Positions 34,828 to 42,853 of a stretch of 48,856 nucleotides of DNA are shown piece by piece. This DNA is from Candidatus Poribacteria bacterium (GTDB lineage: Bacteria > Poribacteria > WGA-4E > WGA-3G): NCBI GenBank assembly GCA_026706025.1, contig JAPOZO010000073.1:1-48856 (forward strand), given 5' to 3'. Both the position numbers and the translations under genes were made by a program. The notes under the pieces are model-generated. The model did no database searches and was not told the DNA's origin. It worked only from the letters and a program-made list of their open reading frames with translations. Positions within the stretch are counted from its first letter, which is position 1. Each line of letters starts with the position of its first letter.

Positions 34828-36018
34828 ATGTCCAAACTCAATATCGCTTTAGTTGGCGCAGGACGACGCGGCGGCGGAGCGCATCTACCCGTTATTGCGA
34901 AACTCAAAGAGGTCTACAACCTCGTCGCGATTTGCGATATAGACGAAGAGACCGCAACCCGCTATGCCAAAGAATACGGCGCGACCCCTTACACCAATGT
35001 CCGTGATCTCGTCGCCCGTGAAGCACTTGATGTCGTTGATATTACCGTACCGGGTGTCGCCCACCACGCAATCGCATGCTTTATGGCGGATGCTGGCGTT
35101 CACATTCTCTGTGAAACCCCTATTGCTGTCACACTCCCTACAGCGGATCTGATGATTGAAAGTGCCAAGGCGAATAATGTCAAACTTGAGATAGCCGAAA
35201 ACTATTATCGGGCACCACGCGAACGGTTTTTATCCGAGGTGATCCGAGCAGATGTGATCGGCGAGGTCGCTCGTATCTACCGGATCTTTTATGAAGGCGG
35301 TTATCACGGCATGAGTATGCTCCGTCTCCGTGCCGGTGGCGAACCGAAGTCAGCACTCGGTATCACCCAGACAACGCCTGTAATTCCGATCATTGACAGG
35401 ATGAAACGTCATCATACCAGCGAAAGGTGGAGCCTCGGGTTTATTGAGTTTGACAACAACGCAACAGCCCTTATGGTGTACTCCAATGTCATCCATGCGC
35501 GTTCCTTGGGACGCGGGCAAACCGGGATTTCGCAGATTGACGGTAGCAAAGGCACTATCGTCGGTGAAGATATCTATGTGACACCCGCCGATGAACTACA
35601 ATCTGGTGCAAAAGGTATCGCTTACAAGCCGAAGCGCACCACAATTGATGTGGATGGGACTAACGTCATTGAGAATATCTCATTGGAACTACCAGACAAG
35701 ACTGTCACTTGGGAAAACCCACTTAAGAACTACCCTCTTTCTGAGGGGCAGATCGCAGTCGCAGATGAACTGCTCAGTATCGCCACGGCTGTACTTAACG
35801 ATTCGGAACCCGAATATGGCGCAGTGCTCGGTAGACAGGACCAAGAGATGAACATCGCAATGGGCGAATCTGGCAAGCGCAGTAAGGAAACGATCGTCTT
35901 TCCGCTCACCGAGTTAACTGAAACAGAGCATGGCACCCACGAAAGTTATCAGCAACAATACGGACATCCCATAGAAGACATTGAAGCCGGAATTGATACC
36001 TTCTTTCCACGTCGCTAA
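34828..36018 (+). CDS. Gfo/Idh/MocA-family oxidoreductase with altered EKP motif
   Basis: 396 aa; TTAAGGAG precedes the ATG. The Rossmann motif LNIALVGAGRRGGGAHLPVI is at the start, and DVVDITVPGVAHHAIACFMA and GVHILCETPIAVTL follow. The family's usual EKP motif, whose Lys takes part in catalysis in many members, reads E96-T97-P98. The C-terminal part includes YEGGYHGMSMLRLRAGGEPK and EFDNNATALMVYSN. The family uses NAD(P) to oxidise or reduce sugars and derivatives. With Thr for Lys, catalysis may differ or be lost, although some family members do lack it. It ends before the repeat cluster at 36040. Confidence 0.85.
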   Translation: MSKLNIALVGAGRRGGGAHLPVIAKLKEVYNLVAICDIDEETATRYAKEYGATPYTNVRDLVAREALDVVDITVPGVAHHAIACFMADAGVHILCETPIAVTLPTADLMIESAKANNVKLEIAENYYRAPRERFLSEVIRADVIGEVARIYRIFYEGGYHGMSMLRLRAGGEPKSALGITQTTPVIPIIDRMKRHHTSERWSLGFIEFDNNATALMVYSNVIHARSLGRGQTGISQIDGSKGTIVGEDIYVTPADELQSGAKGIAYKPKRTTIDVDGTNVIENISLELPDKTVTWENPLKNYPLSEGQIAVADELLSIATAVLNDSEPEYGAVLGRQDQEMNIAMGESGKRSKETIVFPLTELTETEHGTHESYQQQYGHPIEDIEAGIDTFFPRR

Positions 36019-37157
36019 TATCATAGCATGTTGAGTGAAAGAATTCAAACGTTTTCCGTATAATCATTGCAGGGTTTTTGCTTGGGTGTTTCTTCAGGGT
36101 TTCATGAAGTTTAAGTGTTTAAATCGGTAATCCCGATTTCCCTCAGGTCCAGTAGGGGCGGTTTGGAACCGCACCATAAGGGTCAATTTTAGAACAACAA
36201 CCGTCTCGTTTCCCCAGGTCCGGTAGGTTCGGTTTCCCAACCGAACCGGATCCTACGCAGAAACCTTGAATGCTTCAAAACCTCTTCAGTCCCGTAGGGT
36301 TTATTTGCTTGGGTGTTTCTGCAGCATTTGTGTAGAAATGTGCATCGCCCAAAGACCTAAGCCCCAGAGGGGGTTTTTGCTTGGGTGTTTCTGCAGCATT
36401 TGTAGCGATGCTACTACGAAATAACGAGAAATATCCCTAAATTGACACCTATGGGGCGGTTTGGAACCGCACCATTAGTGTCAATTTTAGAAAAAATAAC
36501 TGGCGCGGCCCCAGGCCGGTAGGTTCGGTTTTGCGGCGTACACGCCCCGGGGAATGCCCATAGGGAACCTTCATACCGTTGATTCATGCGACCTGCATTC
36601 AGACCAATTCGTACACAGTTAGCAGTCAAGAGACACGCCACTTAACCAAACCCCTCTTTAGTTATTGTGGAGTGGACCACATCCGACCCAGATAACAACA
36701 GGCGAGACAACCACATTCCGATAACCTTAGACCAATCAACAAAAATTTCATAGTAACACATTTTAAGTGCCAAAAACAGAAACGCCCGTAAACCCACACC
36801 AACACTGCGTTCGTAAGCAAAACGACCAGCACCTTAAAATCATAATTTCATAGGTATGAAAAAAATCGATACGCTTAGCAACACCGTAAAAACCTACACC
36901 ACACCTTGCTTCGTAGCGGTCCTTACACAAACTTTTCGGATCCTTACTGTGAAATACTATGAAATTTCATACACCGTCATTTTCCCATTAAGCCCAAAAA
37001 TCTTGATTCAACAACCGAGAACCGGTAACCATTCTTACTGACAACTGAAAACTGATAACCGACAACTTATAAAAAATTAATTGCCAATACGTCTATTTTA
37101 TGCTATACTTTAGATAGCAGCAAATTGCCAAATTTTGTTGAAGGAGGCATCAAGCAC
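36019..37157. repeat. Dense cluster of dispersed repeats
   Basis: About 1.1 kb without a credible gene. It contains three GCTTGGGTGTTTCT units (about 36075, 36309, 36380), a TTTAAATCGGTAA block (about 36118, also at 14355), a GGCGGTTTGGAACCGC hairpin twice (about 36157 and 36454), GGTTCGGTTTCCCAACCGAACC-like palindrome (about 36229-36250), and the copy 2 of the 14641 repeat at 36517-36603. A pair of looser related blocks lies at about 36786 and 36888 (CACACC...TGCTTCGTAG). The tail (37010-37070) is an ACTGATAAC-type simple repeat. Confidence 0.75.
37081..37109 (+). promoter_or_regulatory. Sigma70-like promoter for tatA
   Basis: TTGCCA (37081-37086), a 17-base spacer and TATACT (37104-37109). 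The tatA start is 49 bases downstream, a typical leader. Confidence 0.65.
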
Positions 37158-37373
37158 ATGGGCGGAATAGGCGGAATAGAAATATTTATAATCCTTGTGG
37201 TCGCGCTCGTCATTTTCGGACCCCAAAAATTACCGGAAATGGGGCGTTCACTCGGGAAAGCGATTCGGGAATTTAAGAGTGCCGGTACCGAGATCCAAGA
37301 TGAACTCACAAAGGCAGCCGATGAAATTGATAAGGACCCGGAACCGAACATCAAACCCCCGAAAGCCTCATAA
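37158..37373 (+). CDS. tatA: Twin-arginine translocase subunit TatA/E
   Basis: 71 aa from ATG 37158; AAGGAGG (37141-37147) is 10 bases upstream. One N-terminal membrane segment (GIEIFIILVVALVIFGPQKL) is followed by the family hinge FGPQKLPEMGRSLGKAIREF and an amphipathic helix with a short acidic tail. It forms the pore-like part of the Tat pathway, which exports folded proteins across the inner membrane. The next gene, 17 bases on, is tatC; no tatB-like gene is seen, as in two-component TatAC systems. Confidence 0.95.
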   Translation: MGGIGGIEIFIILVVALVIFGPQKLPEMGRSLGKAIREFKSAGTEIQDELTKAADEIDKDPEPNIKPPKAS

Positions 37374-37390
37374 CGCGAGCGGAATACACT

Positions 37391-38227
37391 ATGGAAGCTA
37401 AGGAATCTAACGATGTCGCAATGACCTTCTGGGAACATCTGGAGGAACTCCGGCGGCGAATCATCATCGCTGCAATCGCAATCGGTGCTTTTACAGTGTT
37501 GTGTCTATCCTTTAGTAAACCCATTGAGAAGGTTATTATGTTCCCGTTGCGGACATCTATGAACACACTGATTGCCAATGCTATTGATACCACAGTCGGC
37601 GGTGATGGCTCAATATTCGGGTTTCTTGCCGTCACTTTGCGTGCTGGATCTTCCAGTATCGATGCCGTACTCATGAAAGTCGGACCCTTAGAAGGTATCA
37701 TGGCGTTCCTGAAATTGGGGGTTACTGCCGGTATTTTGCTCGCATTGCCAATAATCATTTATCAGGTCTGGGCATTCATTTTTCCCGCGTTGAATCGTGA
37801 GGAAAAGCGATTCGCTGTGCCGCTTTTTCTTATCATCGTCGCATTTTTCACTATCGGTGCTGTTTTCGCCTACTTTATTGTCGTCCCGGTAGTCCTACAG
37901 TTCTCCGCACAGCTGTTTCCAGAGATGCCGAATATGTGGGACTTGGAAAATTATCTAAGCCTTGTAACGAAGTTAATCTTAGGCTTCGGGATCGCTTTTG
38001 AGTTACCGATAGTGATGGCATTCCTGTCCCGTATCGGTGTGATTAACGCACGCGGCTTTCGTGAAAAGCAAAACTATGCTTTATTGGGTATTTGTGTGAT
38101 TTCGGCACTGCTGACACCGGCAGATCCATGGTCGATGCTGTTGATGGCAATACCGCTCTTCATTTTGTATCAACTCGGCATTTTTTTCGCCTACCTCGTT
38201 GAAAAGGAGCAAGAAGTGTATGGCTAA
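37391..38227 (+). CDS. tatC: Twin-arginine translocase subunit TatC
   Basis: 278 aa. The N-terminal MTFWEHLEELRRRIIIAAIA is the TatC signature, followed by six membrane segments, YQVWAFIFPALNREEKR, FAYFIVVPVV and a C-terminal FELPIVMAFLSRIG, LTPADPWSML. It recognises twin-arginine signal peptides. The first periplasmic loop (about 45-105) is roughly 30 residues longer than in E. coli TatC and rich in Gly/Ser. It is transcribed with tatA and overlaps the next gene by 8 bases. Confidence 0.96.
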   Translation: MEAKESNDVAMTFWEHLEELRRRIIIAAIAIGAFTVLCLSFSKPIEKVIMFPLRTSMNTLIANAIDTTVGGDGSIFGFLAVTLRAGSSSIDAVLMKVGPLEGIMAFLKLGVTAGILLALPIIIYQVWAFIFPALNREEKRFAVPLFLIIVAFFTIGAVFAYFIVVPVVLQFSAQLFPEMPNMWDLENYLSLVTKLILGFGIAFELPIVMAFLSRIGVINARGFREKQNYALLGICVISALLTPADPWSMLLMAIPLFILYQLGIFFAYLVEKEQEVYG

Positions 38228-38993
38228 CGAGTCTTTGCGGCAACAACTCGCGCTACTTTACCAATTACAAGAACGCGACTCGGAACTATTGTCAATCCAA
38301 CAAAAACTTCAAACCATCCCACGCCAGATTGAGCAATTAGAGGCAGGGGTCGCTAAATATGAAGCGGACATCGCAGCAAAATCGGAAGAACTCGCGGAAG
38401 CAGAAAAAGCGCAGCGCGCCAGAACCGCTGAAATTGAAATGAACGCTGTACAACGCGAAAAATATCAAACCGAACAGCGGACTGTCACATCTAATGAAGC
38501 CTATACTGCCCTCGATCGACAGATCGAATTCCTTGACGAACAAGACGATGAGGCAGAAGACGCTATCCTCGTTCTCATGGAAGAGAGTGATCGGTTAAAA
38601 AAAGAATTGGCAGAACTGGATGCTGAGATAAATCAGGAAAAGGAAAAAACCGCCACCGAAACCGAGCAATTCCGACAGGAACTGCGTACCTTAGAAACAG
38701 AACGCGGTGAAAAGTTAAAGCAGCGAAAGGCGTTTCTTCCCAAAATCGATAAAGTGCGCAGAGACGAATATCACCGGTGGATAAAAGCACAACTGGCAAG
38801 CGAATCTGGCAGAGCACGCGTGAAAAGTGGTTTTATCGCCTTAGGTAAAGACGGCACTTGCGGCACCTGCCGCATCGCTATTCAACCGCAGACGCTGAAG
38901 GAAGCACAAAAATATGAGAAACCGGTTTACTGCTCAAGTTGTAAGCGGTTACTTTACGTTGAGCCTGTCACACCCGATGTGCCGTTTCCATAA
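38220..38993 (+). CDS. Coiled-coil protein with C-terminal C4 zinc ribbon
   Basis: 257 aa from ATG 38220, which overlaps the end of tatC (38220-38227); AAGGAG lies within tatC. The first 190 residues are a charged coiled coil (LLYQLQERDSELLSIQQKL, QIEFLDEQDDEAEDAI), and the end is a zinc ribbon (GTCGTCRIAIQP, YCSSCKRLLYV, four Cys). This matches the bacterial C4-type zinc-ribbon family (PF02591; chlamydial CT398-like). Such proteins have been linked to envelope or sigma-factor interactions, but their function is not settled. The overlap suggests translational coupling. Confidence 0.88.
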   Translation: MANESLRQQLALLYQLQERDSELLSIQQKLQTIPRQIEQLEAGVAKYEADIAAKSEELAEAEKAQRARTAEIEMNAVQREKYQTEQRTVTSNEAYTALDRQIEFLDEQDDEAEDAILVLMEESDRLKKELAELDAEINQEKEKTATETEQFRQELRTLETERGEKLKQRKAFLPKIDKVRRDEYHRWIKAQLASESGRARVKSGFIALGKDGTCGTCRIAIQPQTLKEAQKYEKPVYCSSCKRLLYVEPVTPDVPFP

Positions 38994-39065
38994 TGGACGA
39001 GTATCCAGTCGACAGCGAGATAGCAAGCCGCGCAAGCAGTAAAAAAGAGGAGGCACCCGCACTTA

Positions 39066-39392
39066 ATGCCTTTTTTTGTGATTGACGAACAACCCGAAAA
39101 AAAAGTTTTTGACGGAGCCAGCATCCGCACCCTTCACGGCGAAAAACTGATGATGTCTTTCGTTAATTTGAAACCGCATAGTGTTGTCGCTGAACATAGC
39201 CATCCCCATGAACAGATGGGAATGGTCCTTGAAGGAACATTTGAATTAACCATTGATGGAGAGTCCCAGATCCTAAAAAAAGGGGATGCCTACCTCATTC
39301 CGTCCAATGTGAAACACAGCGCAAAGGCTTTTGATGAACCCGCCGTTGCACTTGACATCTTTAGCCCACCAAGAGAAGATTACAAACCGTGA
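39066..39392 (+). CDS. Cupin-domain protein
   Basis: 108 aa, a single cupin beta-barrel. The first motif EHSHPHEQMGMVLEG holds the metal ligands (His, His, Glu), and the second GDAYLIPSNVKHSAKAF carries the third His. It may be a small metal-binding regulator or isomerase; the substrate is unknown. GAGGAGG is 11 bases before the ATG. Its stop overlaps the GTG start of the next gene by 4 bases. Confidence 0.85.
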   Translation: MPFFVIDEQPEKKVFDGASIRTLHGEKLMMSFVNLKPHSVVAEHSHPHEQMGMVLEGTFELTIDGESQILKKGDAYLIPSNVKHSAKAFDEPAVALDIFSPPREDYKP

Positions 39393-40144
39393 AGATTTAT
39401 CACGCAATTCAGGAACTTGAGGCAACAGGTATCGTCACCGCTGGCGTGAGTCTACGCCACGGTGGGATCAGTCGCAGCCCTTACGCCTCCTTGAATCTTG
39501 CCGAACACGTCGGTGATGATCCCAACGCAGTTGCAGCCAACAGGAAGATGCTCTTCCAGAAAACCGGTTTAACGGCGCTGCGTTACTGTCGTCAGGTTCA
39601 CGGCACCGATATTATTGATGGAGCTAACCTACCACCGGCAACCGGGACGCAACCTCCAGAAGCGGATGCACTCGTCACTGCTCAGTGCGAAGTAGCCTTA
39701 GGCATTTTCACCGCTGATTGTGTCCCCATTTTCGTATTAGATGTCGAAACGCCCGCGATCGGTATTGCCCATGCAGGGTGGCGGGGCACGCTCGCACGGA
39801 TAGCAGTAAACACCCTCGCCCGGATGAAGACGCTATTTGGAACAGTTGCTGCAAACTGCCAAATCCATTTAGGTCCATCCATCCAGCAGTGTTGTTATAC
39901 CGTCAGCACGGAGCTGCTTACCCAATTTACCGACCACTTCGGCGGCACCGTCCGCAGCGGCACAAACCTGAACCTACAATCGGCTAATGTTAATCAATTG
40001 GTTGAAATAGGTGTCCCCACCGCCGCCATTTCAGTATCGCCATTTTGTACCGCCTGTCGCACAGATCTTTTTTATTCGCATCGCGCTGAGCACGGACAAA
40101 CAGGCAGAATGCTTTCATTTATTAGGCTCAACAGCAAAAACTAA
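39389..40144 (+). CDS. yfiH: YfiH-family purine nucleoside phosphorylase/polyphenol oxidase
   Basis: 251 aa from GTG 39389, which overlaps the cupin stop. Family signatures: GVSLRHGGISRSPYASLNL, YCRQVHGTDI, LGIFTADCVPIFVLD, IGIAHAGWRGTL and the late PFCTACRTDLFYSHR; these carry the zinc-binding His and Cys residues. Members are related to human LACC1/FAMIN and act on purine nucleosides; the copper oxidase label is older. In many bacteria the gene sits beside yggS and proC, as here. Confidence 0.93.
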   Translation: MKIYHAIQELEATGIVTAGVSLRHGGISRSPYASLNLAEHVGDDPNAVAANRKMLFQKTGLTALRYCRQVHGTDIIDGANLPPATGTQPPEADALVTAQCEVALGIFTADCVPIFVLDVETPAIGIAHAGWRGTLARIAVNTLARMKTLFGTVAANCQIHLGPSIQQCCYTVSTELLTQFTDHFGGTVRSGTNLNLQSANVNQLVEIGVPTAAISVSPFCTACRTDLFYSHRAEHGQTGRMLSFIRLNSKN

Positions 40145-40442
40145 ATTCCTCACTTCTAAAACACAGCCGTTCACTTTCTTCCCAGAACTATTTTTACCGA
40201 CAGTTGATGGTTTCCGACTACTCGCAATCGACAACCGAAAAATTTGCATTCCTTGTAAAAATATGGTATTATTAAATGTATAAATATCGCGAATTGGATG
40301 ATTGTAGTTCCAGCACTGCCCGCAGCCGTAACCTCACGACAATTTGTAGCGTTATTTCCCTATATGTTCCAGCTTGTTAGGTCCAATAATTTCTTAAGTT
40401 TGTTGTTAGACGACAATTGGGTAGATACCCAAGGAATCGTAA

Positions 40443-40724
40443 ATGCGCGCGCTTTTTGTAACGTTGTCTATTGTTATAGGTTTTATTGGGTTGATTTTTA
40501 TCGTACGCGGTGGAACCCATCCTAACAAGTATCAGGGGGTTTTGGCGGAAAGCAAGACCGCGGTCCAGGTCACACAGATTTATACAGAGGCAACATATAC
40601 AATAACGGTCGGGATCGGTATTATGAGTGTTGCTGTCTTAGTCGCTGTTATTGGTATTCTCTTTCATACAACAAACAAGTCCTTAAATCCAGATACGCAA
40701 TCAGTAGACGATCCTGAAGTCTGA
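40443..40724 (+). CDS. Small two-helix membrane protein
   Basis: 93 aa; AAGGAA lies 6 bases before the ATG. It has two membrane segments (LFVTLSIVIGFIGLIFIV and TVGIGIMSVAVLVAVIGILF) separated by a 30-residue loop, and a short soluble tail. No known family is recognised. It lies between yfiH and yggS within the housekeeping block, but a 298-base gap before it, without a clear terminator, leaves its transcription unclear. Confidence 0.72.
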   Translation: MRALFVTLSIVIGFIGLIFIVRGGTHPNKYQGVLAESKTAVQVTQIYTEATYTITVGIGIMSVAVLVAVIGILFHTTNKSLNPDTQSVDDPEV

Positions 40725-40766
40725 AGAGCCTTTTTAATTCATTGAACCAATTTTGGAATCGAAAAA

Positions 40767-41495
40767 TTGAATTCCGTTGCCAGTAATCTCTTCAGCATCA
40801 ACGAACGTATCGCCCGCGCAGCAGAACGGAGTCACCGCACACCGGATGCAGTAGAACTTGTTGCTGTTACAAAAGGACGTTCAGTACCGGAGATGCAGGC
40901 GGTTCTCACTGCAGGTGTTACAAACATCGGTGAAAACCGAGTTCAAGAAGCGCAACAAAAGTACGCAGCAGTCAATTCTATTGTGGATGCTGCCAGTTCC
41001 GGTCCCGCTGATAAAACATGCCGATGGCATCTCGTTGGGCATCTACAAAGGAATAAGGTTAAAGCAGCGCTTGATATGTTTTCCTTGATTCATTCGGTTG
41101 ACAGTTTGCGGCTTTTAGCAGAGATAGCGCGCCGATCCGAAGCGCAAGCACGACGAATGAAGGTTCTCATTCAGGTAAACACGACTCGCGAGACAAGTAA
41201 ATACGGCTTAAACTCGGAGGATTTGCTGGCGTTCATGGCGGACGCGCAGGCATATCCGACAGCAAATATTATCGGTTTAATGACAATGGGACAGTTGAGT
41301 CCTTCACCGGACGCAAACCGTCCTGCTTTTGCTTTACTAAGGTCCCTTGCTGCGAAGGTAGAAGCCGAAGGATTCCCCGGGGTTACTATGCAATACCTCT
41401 CTATGGGAATGACAAACGACTTTGAGGTCGCTATAGAAGAGGGGGCAAATCTCGTTCGGATTGGTAGGGCGATCTTTGAGCCTACAGTGGAATAG
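40767..41495 (+). CDS. yggS: YggS-family PLP homeostasis protein
   Basis: 242 aa from TTG 40767, with GGAAT nearby. It binds pyridoxal 5'-phosphate through the Lys in ELVAVTKGRS (Lys36 region) and has the family stretches IGENRVQEAQQKY, WHLVGHLQRNKV, VLIQVNTTRETSKYGL and LSMGMTNDFEVAIEEGANLV followed by RIGRAIF. The family keeps vitamin B6 and amino acid pools in balance and has no known catalytic reaction. It is followed by proC, its usual neighbour. Confidence 0.94.
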   Translation: MNSVASNLFSINERIARAAERSHRTPDAVELVAVTKGRSVPEMQAVLTAGVTNIGENRVQEAQQKYAAVNSIVDAASSGPADKTCRWHLVGHLQRNKVKAALDMFSLIHSVDSLRLLAEIARRSEAQARRMKVLIQVNTTRETSKYGLNSEDLLAFMADAQAYPTANIIGLMTMGQLSPSPDANRPAFALLRSLAAKVEAEGFPGVTMQYLSMGMTNDFEVAIEEGANLVRIGRAIFEPTVE

Positions 41496-41548
41496 CCGTC
41501 AGTTGTCAGTCGTTAGTAAAATACCAGCGAAACCGTAGCCCGAAATGA

Positions 41549-41610
41549 AATGGAGGGGTGTTTTTGCTTGGGGATTTCTGTGTATTGCTTGGGCGTTTTT
41601 TCAGTTCTAC
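41549..41610 (+). repeat. Partial GCTTGGGTGTTTCT-family repeat, copy E
   Basis: GTTTTTGCTTGGGGATTTCT and a second TTGCTTGGGCGTTTTTTCAG lie just upstream of the proC ribosome site. They match the repeat at 3431 and 36361 only in their first part. Confidence 0.55.
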
Positions 41611-41623
41611 GGAAGGGCATATC

Positions 41624-42469
41624 ATGAGCGAAACCTATCTGAGCGAACCGCAAGGAATAATTAAAAACCTTCGATTAGGTGTCATAGGCGTTGGAAAGAT
41701 GGGCGGTATTGTCGCTCGCAGTATTGCTGATGTCGTATTCCCCGCAAAACACATTTGGGTTACCGACCTTGATAGTACCCTCGTCGAGCAGCTTTGCAAG
41801 GAAAAAGGCACCAGCGATGCCGGTGATATTGCTAACTTAGTAAAAAAAACAGATGTTATCTTCTGTGCAGTACCACCAGCAGCTGTCCCAAGTATTCTAC
41901 CACAGATTGCGCACAGTTTATCGGCACCACAGTGGCTCATAAGCATCGCAGCGGGTGTTACCACCACAACACTTGAGGCTTATTTTCAGACTGCACCACC
42001 GATTGTTCGGGTGATGCCAAACATCTCGGCAGCGGTCGGGGCTGCAATATCGGTACTAACCGCTGGCACTGCAGTGAATGAGACACATCTTGAAATCTCA
42101 CAGGAAATTTTCAACGCTTGTGGCACCTCGCTAATTATGGATGAACGTCATCTTGATGCTGTTACAGGGGTGAGTGGCAGCGGACCCGCTTATGTTGCCC
42201 TCTTCATTGAAGCACTCGCTGATGCAGCGGTACATGTCGGTATAGCTCGGGCGGATGCCCAAAAACTCGCAATCCATACTGTGTTAGGTGCGGCTACTAT
42301 GTTAGCCGAAACGCAAGAACATCCAGCGGTACTCAAGAATCGTGTTACGACACCTGGCGGAACAACCGCCGCCGGACTTCACGCGTTAGAATGCGGCGGC
42401 TTACGGGCAACACTCACAGAAGCTATTCTTGCTGCGACAGAACGAGCGAAAGAACTCGGTAACGCATAA
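41624..42469 (+). CDS. proC: Pyrroline-5-carboxylate reductase
   Basis: 281 aa from ATG 41624, chosen for GGAAGGG at 41611-41617 and family length; the open frame upstream is repeat sequence. The Rossmann motif RLGVIGVGKMGG is near the start, followed by VIFCAVPPAAV and the C-terminal signature SGSGPAYVALFIEALADAAV and TPGGTTAAGLHALE. It reduces pyrroline-5-carboxylate to proline with NAD(P)H in the cytoplasm. It is followed after a few bases by yggT, a common gene order. Confidence 0.96.
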   Translation: MSETYLSEPQGIIKNLRLGVIGVGKMGGIVARSIADVVFPAKHIWVTDLDSTLVEQLCKEKGTSDAGDIANLVKKTDVIFCAVPPAAVPSILPQIAHSLSAPQWLISIAAGVTTTTLEAYFQTAPPIVRVMPNISAAVGAAISVLTAGTAVNETHLEISQEIFNACGTSLIMDERHLDAVTGVSGSGPAYVALFIEALADAAVHVGIARADAQKLAIHTVLGAATMLAETQEHPAVLKNRVTTPGGTTAAGLHALECGGLRATLTEAILAATERAKELGNA

Positions 42470-42496
42470 TAATTGGAGCCTACAATAATAGAAACT

Positions 42497-42766
42497 ATGC
42501 CTATACACAACCTCGCTCGGTTCATCGCTCGATTGCTTGAATTTTACACATTAGTAGTTTTCGCAAACGCTTTGCTTTCTTGGTTTGTTTTCGGCACACA
42601 AAATGCAGTCATCAGGCAAATCTATTGGTTTACAAGTCGCATCGTCGATCCAGTTTTAAGCCCGATTCGGAACCTACTTGAACCCGTGTCTCGGAGCTTT
42701 GGTATTGACATTTCGCCTTTTATACTGATTATTCTTTTACAGATTCTGGCGCGGATGCTCTGGTGA
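42497..42766 (+). CDS. yggT: YggT-family membrane protein
   Basis: 89 aa from ATG 42497; an in-frame TTG at 42473 would add eight residues, and the true start is unclear. Two membrane segments: FYTLVVFANALLSWFVFG and ISPFILIILLQILARMLW, with the family loop IVDPVLSPIRNLLEPV between them. Relatives (YlmG, YGGT) act in division-site or membrane organisation. It sits between proC and the ileS-like gene, as in the conserved division/tRNA-synthetase neighbourhood of many bacteria. Confidence 0.9.
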   Translation: MPIHNLARFIARLLEFYTLVVFANALLSWFVFGTQNAVIRQIYWFTSRIVDPVLSPIRNLLEPVSRSFGIDISPFILIILLQILARMLW

Positions 42767-42853
42767 TAGATGAGAGGATATACCGACTCACTTGATCCGG
42801 TAAAAAACTGAGAGGTAACTCGCACGAAAAACATAACCCTGTCAAACTGACAA

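Noticed and set aside
36019-36660. Possible CRISPR array in the repeat cluster
   Set aside because: Units differ in length and spacing and belong to several unrelated families; no regular repeat-spacer pattern and no cas genes are present.
36856-37041. A 61-codon plus-strand frame in the repeat cluster
   Set aside because: It overlaps a diverged repeat block, has no ribosome site of note and its product shows no signal peptide or family feature.
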